DNA from: Planctomycetota bacterium
Lineage (GTDB): Bacteria; Planctomycetota; Phycisphaerae; Phycisphaerales; UBA1924
Direction of reading: 5' to 3'
Assembly (NCBI GenBank): GCA_023434205.1
Contig: JAEYTB010000222.1
Location: 1-29,319, forward strand
DNA length: 29,319 bases
Part shown: in pieces, positions 1 to 6,744 of the stretch
Position numbering within the stretch: the first letter of the stretch is position 1
Layout of the letters: every line of letters begins with the position of its first letter
Translations under genes and position numbers: made by a program
Notes under the pieces: model-generated
Database searches by the model: none
Seen by the model: only the letters and a program-made list of their open reading frames with translations
What the model was told of the DNA's origin: nothing

Positions 1-1709
1 CCCCCGGCCAGCACCCGGAAGAACGCCTCGATATCCGCATCCGTCGCCACGTCCCCATCCCAGTTGAAGTCCGCGCCCGTACACGCCGCGCAGCAGTCCC
101 CCGCCAGGCACCGGAAGAAGTCCTCGATGTCCGCGTCCGTGCCCACCTCGCCGTCGTGGTTGTAGTCCGCGCTGCACGGCGGCGGCTCGCACGTGTCCGG
201 CACGCCGTTGCCGTTCACATCCGCGACCCCCATCGCCACATCGATCGCATCCGGCCGGTTGTTGCTGTTGCAGTCGGGCCCGCCCAGCGCCGCCACCACC
301 GCCGCCCGCGTGTCCGGCTGCGGCCCGATGTTCTGCGTCAGCGGGTTGATCCCAGGCGCCTGCGGCGTCCCCGTCGTGCGCAGGTAGTGCTTCACCTCCG
401 CCGGCGTCAGCCACCGCCCCTTCACCGCCTTGTAAACCCCCAGCAGTTGCGCCGCCGCGGAGCTGACGATCGGCGTCGCGCTGCTCGTCCCGCTGAAACC
501 CGATGTGTACCGGTAGTTCACGCCCTCCGCGCTGTACGCGTCCCCGTAGGCGATCGTGAACACCCGCTCGCCCCACCCCTGCAGGTCCACCGTCTGCCCG
601 TAGTTGCTGAACGTCAGCCGCGACCGCGCCGCCACCGTCCCGCCCACCGCCGCGCCGCCCGCGCCCACCATGATCGCGCCCGAATCGTTCTCCGGCTTGA
701 ACGGGTAGTGCCCCCCGTTGCCCGTCTGATAGATCGCCGCATCCAGGTTCTGGTTCCCGTTCCCCGCCGCCTCGCACACCGTGATCCCGTTGCCCACCGC
801 CGTGCGGATCGCGTTGTAGCAGTCCAGCCGCCACTCCATCGGCACATAGTTGCTCGCGGGCCCGATCATGTGCTGCTCGATCAGGATCACCCCTCCCGGC
901 CCGGTCACGCTCGCCGCGTTCACCGTCGCCTGCGCCACGTTGTACAACCCCGCCAGATACACGTGCGCGTAGTACGGCTGCGCATCGGGCACCGACCCCG
1001 TCGTCCCCCACGTCCCGCTCTGCGACACCAAAATCCCCATCACCGCCGTGCCGTGGTCGTTGCTGCTCGCCGCGGGGTCGCCGCTCGTGCCCGGCCCCGC
1101 GCGCAGCATCCGCCCCGCGAACTCCGCGTGGTTCACGTTCCACTGCCGCTCCACATCCACCACCACCACGCCCGGCCCGCGCCCGCCCGGCCACGTGCTC
1201 ACCTCGCTGTTGTTGATCCCGTTGGGCATCGCCGCGAAGTAGTGCTGGTTGGGCACAAAGTTCGGCGGCAGCGGGTCGTTCCCGATTCCCGTCAGGTGCG
1301 GCTCGGCCCGCCGCACCACCCCCGTCGCCTCCAGCCGCGCGCACAGCTTCCAAATATCCTCGCCCGCCGGCAGCCACAGGTTGAACTGGTTGTTGAGGTT
1401 CGCGACCGGCTCCCCCCAATACCGCTCCGCCGCCGCGTGCATCTCATCCAGCCGCGCCTCGGTGTGCTCCGGGTACGCCCGCTCCCACCGGAAGCCCCTC
1501 GCCTCCAGCTCCGCCATCAACGCCGTCACACCATCCAGCGTCCCCGCGCCCAGATCACTGACCCGCCCCTCCCGCAGCCGCACCACCAGCTCATCGCCGA
1601 ACGTCACCGCCGCCACATCCCCCCGGTGCACCGGAACCGCCGCCACCTGCCCCTGCGCCGGCACAACAACCGCGGCAACCGGCAGCACCGCAAGCAACGC
1701 TCCATTCAT
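1..1709 (-). CDS. Secreted subtilisin-like (S8) serine protease with C-terminal dockerin-like repeats, 3' end cut by window
   Basis: Reading leftward from an ATG at 1709 gives 569 residues that stay open to the window edge. A GGGAGG ribosome site lies 6 bases upstream. The N-terminus is a short hydrophobic signal sequence. The S8 triad is visible: Asp185 in VVVVDVE, His219 in NDHGTAVMG and Ser409 in SGFSGTSSATP, with an AAGNGNQ segment that suits the oxyanion Asn. A Pro/Cys-rich join leads to two EF-hand-like loops (DYNHDGEVGTDADIEDFF and DFNWDGDVATDADIEAFF). The last visible residues are RVLAGG. Sister proteins in this window end GG-x-C-stop at this point, so probably only about two codons and the stop are missing. 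It is likely an exported endopeptidase held at the surface by its C-terminal module; substrate unknown. It is divergent from the gene at 1829. The family call is firm, the anchoring role is inference. Confidence 0.9.
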   Translation of the reverse strand, partial: MNGALLAVLPVAAVVVPAQGQVAAVPVHRGDVAAVTFGDELVVRLREGRVSDLGAGTLDGVTALMAELEARGFRWERAYPEHTEARLDEMHAAAERYWGEPVANLNNQFNLWLPAGEDIWKLCARLEATGVVRRAEPHLTGIGNDPLPPNFVPNQHYFAAMPNGINNSEVSTWPGGRGPGVVVVDVERQWNVNHAEFAGRMLRAGPGTSGDPAASSNDHGTAVMGILVSQSGTWGTTGSVPDAQPYYAHVYLAGLYNVAQATVNAASVTGPGGVILIEQHMIGPASNYVPMEWRLDCYNAIRTAVGNGITVCEAAGNGNQNLDAAIYQTGNGGHYPFKPENDSGAIMVGAGGAAVGGTVAARSRLTFSNYGQTVDLQGWGERVFTIAYGDAYSAEGVNYRYTSGFSGTSSATPIVSSAAAQLLGVYKAVKGRWLTPAEVKHYLRTTGTPQAPGINPLTQNIGPQPDTRAAVVAALGGPDCNSNNRPDAIDVAMGVADVNGNGVPDTCEPPPCSADYNHDGEVGTDADIEDFFRCLAGDCCAACTGADFNWDGDVATDADIEAFFRVLAG

Positions 1710-1828
1710 ACAAAGCCTCCCAGTGGGTTGCCACAGCCTACCACGCGCCCCCCGCCCCCGTTGCACCCATTCCCCCCGAAACCACCCCGCCCCGCCTACG
1801 AATAACCCCGACCACCCGGAGTCCTCCC

Positions 1829-2479
1829 GTGCGCACGCTCATACCCGCCGTCCTCGCCACCCTCACCGCCGCCTCAACCTCCCTCGCCGGCATCACCACC
1901 TACACCATCGACTTCTTCCCCGACGAGCCCGGCACCTACCTCCAGCAGCTCCGCTTCATCGGCCCCACCGAGGGCACGATCGTCGAGACCCGCATCCACA
2001 TGCAGTTCACGACCCACCAGGGCTTCCAGGCCCAGGACCTCTTCTTCGAGCTCTTCGTCCCCGTCGACAACCCCGCCTTCGGCTACTTCGGCGTCACCGG
2101 ACAGGACCTCACCTGGTCCGGCCACGGCACCTTCACCGCCACCCTCACCACCCACGACCTCGACGGCCCCCTCGCTCAGCGACTCTGGGCCTGGCACCTC
2201 TGGAGCGTCAACGACCCGCCCGACTTCCGCGGCAGCTTCTCCACCACCAGCCGCGTCGAGATCGACATCGAGACCCCCGACGCCTGCTCCACCGCCGACT
2301 TCGACAACGACGGCGACACCGGCACCGACGCCGATATCGAGGCCTTCTTCGCCTGCCTCGCCGGCAACTGCTGCCCCACCTGCTGGCACCTTGGCGCCGA
2401 CTTCAACGCCGACGGCGACGTCGGCACCGACTCCGACATCGAAGCCTTCTTCCGAGTTTTGGCCGGCGGCACCTGCTGA
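1829..2479 (+). CDS. Small secreted protein of unknown function with C-terminal dockerin-like module
   Basis: The start is a GTG with GGAG 7 bases upstream. The product is 216 residues with a signal peptide (MRTLIPAVLATLTAASTSLAG). Residues 22 to about 150 form a beta-rich domain with aromatic and acidic residues and no motif I can name. The C-terminal 62 residues are the module seen across this window: EF-hand-like loop DFDNDGDTGTDADIEAFF, a Cys cluster (CLAGNCCPTCWHLG), a second loop DFNADGDVGTDSDIEAFF, and the ending FRVLAGGTC. It lies in a run of three plus-strand exoprotein genes that share this ending. I cannot assign a function to the N-terminal domain; it could be an adhesive or carbohydrate-binding beta-sandwich, but nothing in the sequence proves that. 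Confidence 0.85.
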   Translation: MRTLIPAVLATLTAASTSLAGITTYTIDFFPDEPGTYLQQLRFIGPTEGTIVETRIHMQFTTHQGFQAQDLFFELFVPVDNPAFGYFGVTGQDLTWSGHGTFTATLTTHDLDGPLAQRLWAWHLWSVNDPPDFRGSFSTTSRVEIDIETPDACSTADFDNDGDTGTDADIEAFFACLAGNCCPTCWHLGADFNADGDVGTDSDIEAFFRVLAGGTC

Positions 2480-2497
2480 TCCACCACCGGGCGCACT

Positions 2498-2549
2498 CCT
2501 CCCCCGGCTCCGCGGGGGAGGTGCCGAGGCTTTGCGAGGCGGAGGGGGG
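2498..2549. repeat. REP-like palindromic intergenic element
   Basis: The gap after the 1829 gene holds a hairpin: CCTCCCCCG (2498-2506) pairs with CGGGGGAGG (2513-2521) around a 6-base loop. It is followed by GTGCCGAGGCTTTGCGAGGC and a GGAGGGGGG tract (2541-2549) that can also pair back to the first arm. This layout, two C/G-rich ends around a small palindrome, resembles the dispersed REP-type elements found between genes of many GC-rich bacteria. It may also act as a terminator for the 1829 gene, though it has no T run. Only one clear copy is in the window, so being a dispersed repeat is inference. Confidence 0.45.
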
Positions 2550-2672
2550 CTGGCTCCCTCCCTTCTTCCCAACTGGTCCCATCTGCACGACCCATCCCGA
2601 TAACCGCGCGGGTGTCACGCTCAGGTGACGCCGCGGACCCTGGTGCGCCTGCCGCACATTGGCCGATTTCAC

Positions 2673-2700
2673 TTGAGCCCCCGCCACGCCCCGTTATGCT
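2673..2700 (+). promoter_or_regulatory. Sigma70-type promoter for the 2732 gene
   Basis: TTGAGC (2673-2678) and TATGCT (2695-2700) are separated by 16 bases and each match four of six consensus positions. Transcription would start near 2707, giving a leader of about 25 bases that contains the CCGGAGG ribosome site. Position and spacing are good for a GC-rich genome; activity is inferred. Confidence 0.55.
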
Positions 2701-2731
2701 GGGGCTCCACCCCAACCCGGAGGATTCGTTC

Positions 2732-3805
2732 ATGACCCCCACGACGACCCGCGCCGTCCTCGCCGCCGCCGCACTCTTCGCCTTCGCCCCCCTCGCCGCG
2801 GCACAGCAATACCTCATGGTCGTCGACTGGACCGACCGCGTCATGCTCGTCAGCGCCCAGGACGGCTCCATCATCAACCCCGACTTCATCCCCGACGACC
2901 CCACCGGCCTCCAGTGGAACTTCCAGAGCCCCAAGGCCGCTATCCAGGTCGGCAACGAAATCTGGGTCTCCGACCAGATCAGCGACGCCATCTACCGCTT
3001 CACCGCCAGCCTCACCCCGCAGTTCATCAGCGCCATCACCGGCGGCATGGACAACATCCGCGGCATCAAGCTCATCGGCGACAAGGTCTACACCGCCAAC
3101 GCCGGCGGCGGCAACGGCGCCCCCGGCAATGCCCTGGTCGTCTTCAACACCGACGGCTCCTTCCACGCCAACCTCCCCTGCGGCGACCCCTTCGACATCG
3201 CGCCCCTCGGCGACGACCTGCTCATCGCCAACATCGACACCGACGACCTCGACCGCTACACCACCGGCGGAACTTTCCTCTCCGTCTTCCACGCCAGCGA
3301 CGGCATCAACGGCATGGACTTCCCCCAGCAGATCACCGCCCTCCCCGGCGGCCGCTACATGGTCGCCGGCTTCACCGCCCCCTCCGGCATCTTCGTCATT
3401 AACGCCGACGGCTCCGAAGACCTCGCCCAGCGCGTCGAGATCGCCGGCGGAATCCGCGGCGTCCACCCCCTCGCCAACGGCAACATCCTCTACACCCGCG
3501 GCACCACCACCGGCGGCCTCTACGTCTACAACCCCACCGACGGCTCCCACACCCAGCTCCACTTCGAGGCCAACCTCCAGTACATCAACCCCCTCAACCT
3601 CGCCCCGCCCTGCGGAACCGCCGACTTTGACGGCGACGGCGACACCGGGACCGACGCCGACATCGAGGCCTTCTTCGCCTGCCTCGCCGGCAACTGCTGC
3701 GCCACCTGCTGGCACCTGGGCGCCGACTTCGACGCCGACGGCGACAGCGGCACCGACGCCGACATCGAAGCCTTCTTCAGAGTCCTCGCCGGCGGCGCCT
3801 GCTGA
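2732..3805 (+). CDS. Secreted beta-propeller (NHL/YVTN-like) protein with C-terminal dockerin-like module
   Basis: ATG at 2732 was chosen over an in-frame upstream start at 2612 because CCGGAGG lies 8 bases before it and a clean signal peptide follows (MTPTTTRAVLAAAALFAFAPLAAA). The 357-residue product has repeated blade-like units of about 40 residues, such as GNEIWVSDQISDAIYRF, GDKVYTANAG, DDLLIANIDTDDLDRY and GNILYTRGTTTGGLYVY. This is the pattern of NHL/YVTN/SMP-30-like six- or seven-bladed propellers. The last 62 residues are the shared module: two DFDGDGD-type calcium-loop repeats, CLAGNCCATCWHLG between them, and FRVLAGGAC at the end. A good promoter precedes it and a hairpin follows. 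No catalytic residues could be assigned, so a binding or scaffold role is as likely as an enzymatic one. Confidence 0.88.
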   Translation: MTPTTTRAVLAAAALFAFAPLAAAQQYLMVVDWTDRVMLVSAQDGSIINPDFIPDDPTGLQWNFQSPKAAIQVGNEIWVSDQISDAIYRFTASLTPQFISAITGGMDNIRGIKLIGDKVYTANAGGGNGAPGNALVVFNTDGSFHANLPCGDPFDIAPLGDDLLIANIDTDDLDRYTTGGTFLSVFHASDGINGMDFPQQITALPGGRYMVAGFTAPSGIFVINADGSEDLAQRVEIAGGIRGVHPLANGNILYTRGTTTGGLYVYNPTDGSHTQLHFEANLQYINPLNLAPPCGTADFDGDGDTGTDADIEAFFACLAGNCCATCWHLGADFDADGDSGTDADIEAFFRVLAGGAC

Positions 3806-3808
3806 CCG
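3617..3808 (+). repeat. 192-bp C-terminal module repeat, copy A
   Basis: This is the DNA encoding the dockerin-like module plus stop of the 2732 gene. It matches 6098-6289 in the same orientation at 189 of 192 positions; differences are at 3649, 3650 and 3685. The match runs three bases past the stop codon and starts at ACCGCC just before the first ADFDGDGD. Flanking DNA is unrelated. Confidence 0.9.
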
Positions 3809-3835
3809 GTGCTTCCGTGACCGAGGCCCGGGTGC

Positions 3836-3857
3836 CACGGCCCGTCCTCGGGCCGTG
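3836..3857 (+). terminator. Hairpin downstream of the 2732 gene
   Basis: A perfect 9-bp stem, CACGGCCCG (3836-3844) with CGGGCCGTG (3849-3857), closes a TCCT loop 30 bases after the stop codon. There is no T run, so it may be a Rho-type or processing hairpin or a dispersed palindrome rather than a classic terminator. Confidence 0.4.
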
Positions 3858-3925
3858 CCGCGCGCAACCCCACCCGCCTGAGATCGGGCGGCACCTTTCC
3901 CGGATCACCCTGAGCACCCTGTCCG

Positions 3926-3931
3926 TATACT
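3926..3931 (+). promoter_or_regulatory. Possible -10 element for the kelch gene
   Basis: TATACT (five of six to consensus) lies 45 bases before the ATG at 3977. No convincing -35 element is at the right distance, so this is only a candidate. Confidence 0.3.
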
Positions 3932-3976
3932 GACCCATGCTCCCATTCGGGGGCAGTCACTCCGGAGGGGCAATCC

Positions 3977-6286
3977 ATGCATAGGCTCGCAGCGCTGGGC
4001 GCGGTGGTATGTGGTGCGCTGACCCATGCCGTGGCCCAATGCGGCCACTGGGTCCTGGTCCGCACCGAGGAGATCACGCAGCGCTCCACGCCCCTGGTCT
4101 ACGACGCTGCGCGCGGGGAACTTTTCTGCTTCAGCGGCTGGGCCGACAACGGCCAGTTGCCCTATGGAACCTGGGCCCGGCGCGGCGGTCAGTGGCGCGC
4201 CCGGCTCCCGTACGCCTCGACGCGCCCGCAGCCCCGGTACGACCACGCGATGGCGTTCGATGCGGCGCGCGCCCGCGTTGTGCTCACCGGCGGCGTGACC
4301 TCGGCCTCGCACATGGACACCTGGGAGTGGGACGGCAGCGCCTGGTCCCAGCGCTCAACCCCCAATCCCCCCCAGAAGCGCCAGGCCCACGCGATGGCCT
4401 ACGACGCGTCCCGCGCGGTCTGCGTCGTCTTCGGCGGCTTCGGCGCGGGCACCTTCGGCGATACCTGGGAGTACGACGGCCAGGGCTGGGTGCTCGCGTC
4501 CACGACCGGCCCCGCGCCCCGCGCTCGCGCACAAATGGTGTACGACCACGCCCGCCAGCGCACGCTTCTCTTCGGCGGCGCCGGGCCAGCGGGTTTTTAC
4601 AGCGACACGTGGGAGTGGGACGGCACAAGCTGGGTGCAGGTAGCCTCCTCCGGCCCATCGGCCCGCACCGGCCACACGATGGCCTACGACCCGCAACGCA
4701 ACCGCACCGTCCTCTTCGGCGGGGACCAGCTTAACGACACGTGGGAATGGGACGGCTCAACATGGATGCTTATCCCAGCCCAGGGCCCCGGCCCGCGCTC
4801 CGACGCCTTCATGGCGTACGACCCCTCCTCCCAGCGCACCGTGCTCTTCGGTGGCAAGCTGTCCCAGCACCTCACCTCCAACGAGACCTGGGAATGGGAC
4901 GGCCAGACCTGGACCCAGGTCGGCCCTACCGAGCCCCCCGCCCGCAGCCGCCACGCGATGGCGTTCGACTCCGCCCACGCCCTCACCCTCATGTTCGGCG
5001 GCGCCAGGTACAACCTGGAGGCCCTCGGCGACACGTGGGGTTGGAACGGCCAGTCCTGGACCCGCCTCGCAACCGACGGCCCCCCGCCGCGGGAGAGCGC
5101 CGCGATGTGCTTCGACACGGCCCGTTCCAGGACCGTGCTCTTTGGTGGACGCGAGTCAAGCACAGTGCTGGGGGACACGTGGGAATGGGACGGAGCCCAC
5201 TGGGACCCGCGCCCCGCCGAGGGACCAGGCCCGCGATACGGCCACGCAATGGCGTACGACCAGGCCCGTGCCGTCACGCTCCTCTTCGGAGGCCGCACCT
5301 CGACTCAGCCGGGCGCACTCCTGCTCGGCGACACCTGGGCATGGAACGGGGCCGCGTGGAGCCTGGTCTCCACGGCCGGTCCATCGCCGCGTTCGCACCA
5401 CAGCATGACCTACGACCCCGTCCGCCAGCGCGTCGTTCTGAAGGATGGTGATTGGCCCGCCCCACGCCAGACCTGGGAATGGGACGGACAGGCGTGGGCG
5501 CACGTCAACTCCGAGGTCGGCTTCGGGAGGAGCAGCCCCGGCTTCGCGTTCGACTCCCTCCGGGGCCGAACCATCCAGTTCGGCGGCTACTCCGGCGGCG
5601 TCCTGCCATGGATCAGCGAATGGGACGGTGCTGCCTGGACCCGCTGGGCCAACTCCTCGGTGCTCCGCTGGGAAGCCCCGCTCGCCTACGACACGATCCG
5701 CCACACCACCGTCCTCTTCGGCGGCCGCCGCTACGAGCCGGTCGCTGGTGACCTGACTATCGGCGAAACCCTCGAACTCCCCTCCGAACCCGCCCCGCCC
5801 ATCATCACCGGACACCCACAGCCCGTCTCCACCCGCCCCGGTTCCACGATCGTGCTCTCCGCTTCCGCGGCAGGCCCCGGCCCCTTCACGTACCAGTGGC
5901 ACAGGGGCAGCGTCGTGGCCGACGGCCCCGGCGGTGCTTCCCCCGGTGGCGGCACGGTGTCCGGCGCCACCACCGCGATGCTCACCATCGCCGACGTGCA
6001 GCCCACCGATGCGGGCCCTTACACCTGCACCATCGCCAACGACTGCGCCGGCATCAGCACCAGCAGCGTCATGCTCAGCATCCTCCCACCCTGCGCTACC
6101 GCCGACTTTGACGGCGACGGCGACACCGGCGCCGACGCCGACATCGAGGCCTTCTTCGCCTGCCTGGCCGGCAACTGCTGCGCCACCTGCTGGCACCTGG
6201 GCGCCGACTTCGACGCCGACGGCGACAGCGGCACCGACGCCGACATCGAAGCCTTCTTCAGAGTCCTCGCCGGCGGCGCCTGCTGA
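3977..6286 (+). CDS. Large secreted kelch-repeat/Ig-like protein with C-terminal dockerin-like module
   Basis: ATG at 3977 follows GGAGGGG by 6 bases. The 769-residue product has a signal peptide (cleavage near HAVA-Q at residue 20). Residues from about 25 to 600 hold ten or eleven kelch-type units of roughly 50 residues, each with [D/E]TWEWDG-x-x-W, then a GP-x-PR turn, then MAYD and a TVLFGG strand, as in galactose-oxidase-type propellers. Residues about 607-700 form an Ig-like domain (YQWHRG, then DAGPYTCTIAND, with the Tyr-x-Cys of the F strand). The last 62 residues are the shared module with two DFDGDGD/DFDADGD loops, ending FRVLAGGAC. No Cu-ligand set of galactose oxidase was recognised, so a binding/adhesion role is more likely than oxidase activity. 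It ends 8 bases from the convergent lipoprotein gene. Confidence 0.9.
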   Translation: MHRLAALGAVVCGALTHAVAQCGHWVLVRTEEITQRSTPLVYDAARGELFCFSGWADNGQLPYGTWARRGGQWRARLPYASTRPQPRYDHAMAFDAARARVVLTGGVTSASHMDTWEWDGSAWSQRSTPNPPQKRQAHAMAYDASRAVCVVFGGFGAGTFGDTWEYDGQGWVLASTTGPAPRARAQMVYDHARQRTLLFGGAGPAGFYSDTWEWDGTSWVQVASSGPSARTGHTMAYDPQRNRTVLFGGDQLNDTWEWDGSTWMLIPAQGPGPRSDAFMAYDPSSQRTVLFGGKLSQHLTSNETWEWDGQTWTQVGPTEPPARSRHAMAFDSAHALTLMFGGARYNLEALGDTWGWNGQSWTRLATDGPPPRESAAMCFDTARSRTVLFGGRESSTVLGDTWEWDGAHWDPRPAEGPGPRYGHAMAYDQARAVTLLFGGRTSTQPGALLLGDTWAWNGAAWSLVSTAGPSPRSHHSMTYDPVRQRVVLKDGDWPAPRQTWEWDGQAWAHVNSEVGFGRSSPGFAFDSLRGRTIQFGGYSGGVLPWISEWDGAAWTRWANSSVLRWEAPLAYDTIRHTTVLFGGRRYEPVAGDLTIGETLELPSEPAPPIITGHPQPVSTRPGSTIVLSASAAGPGPFTYQWHRGSVVADGPGGASPGGGTVSGATTAMLTIADVQPTDAGPYTCTIANDCAGISTSSVMLSILPPCATADFDGDGDTGADADIEAFFACLAGNCCATCWHLGADFDADGDSGTDADIEAFFRVLAGGAC

Positions 6287-6289
6287 CCG
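6098..6289 (+). repeat. 192-bp C-terminal module repeat, copy B
   Basis: This is the second near-identical copy of the module DNA (see 3617-3808), at the 3' end of the kelch gene. Mismatches fall at 6130, 6131 and 6166; the rest, including synonymous sites and the bases just past the stop codon, is the same. Confidence 0.9.
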
Positions 6290-6294
6290 CGAGC

Positions 6295-6735
6295 CTACTT
6301 GTCCGTTTCGATCGTCCCCAGCTTCAGCGCGGTGTCGGCCGGCAGTTTTTTGATGCTCGTGATCAGGAACCGCGGCTGGCCCTTGTACCGCATTTCCATC
6401 ACCGCCTCGACCGGGTCGCCGGGCGCGAGGCCGTCGAGCGAGACGCCCGTGGCGAGGTAGGGGAACTGCATCTCCATCTCTTCCATGCCGATCTTGTTGC
6501 CGTCCGCGTCGGCGAAGTCGGGGATCTCCTCGTGGTGGATGACGAGGGAGGTCTTGGGGGGGTTGGGGAGGGCGCTGATCCTGCCGCGGAGGGTGTACGC
6601 GGCTTCGGCGGGGCCGGTGGCGGTGGTGGGCGTGAAGGCGGGGGCCTTGGCGTCGCTGGTGGACTGGGCGCTGTGCTTGGGGCAGCCTGCCAGGAGAAAG
6701 GCGCTGGCGAGGGTCACGACGGCGGCGGTCTTCAT
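6295..6735 (-). CDS. CusF-like copper-binding lipoprotein
   Basis: The product is 146 residues with a lipoprotein signal whose lipobox is LLAG-Cys18, so it should be lipid-anchored in the envelope. After a Ser/Ala/Thr-rich spacer, residues 46-140 form a small beta-barrel-like domain with LRGRISALPN, IHHEEIPDF (66-74) and MEEMEMQFPYL (84-94). The conserved His and the Met-rich strand are the layout of CusF-type periplasmic copper-binding domains, which also occur at the N-terminus of some Sco1-like proteins. Here the domain stands alone. It starts 9 bases after truD ends and is probably the last gene of that minus-strand cluster; no strong ribosome site precedes it. Metal binding is inferred from motif similarity; the exact ligands may differ from E. 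coli CusF. Confidence 0.7.
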   Translation of the reverse strand: MKTAAVVTLASAFLLAGCPKHSAQSTSDAKAPAFTPTTATGPAEAAYTLRGRISALPNPPKTSLVIHHEEIPDFADADGNKIGMEEMEMQFPYLATGVSLDGLAPGDPVEAVMEMRYKGQPRFLITSIKKLPADTALKLGTIETDK

Positions 6736-6744
6736 GGTCGAACT

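Noticed and set aside
156..1805. Long plus-strand open frame opposite the subtilase gene
   Set aside because: It encodes Arg/His/Pro/Val-rich sequence with no motif, while the opposite strand has a full S8 catalytic triad and a signal peptide. High GC leaves such antisense frames open.
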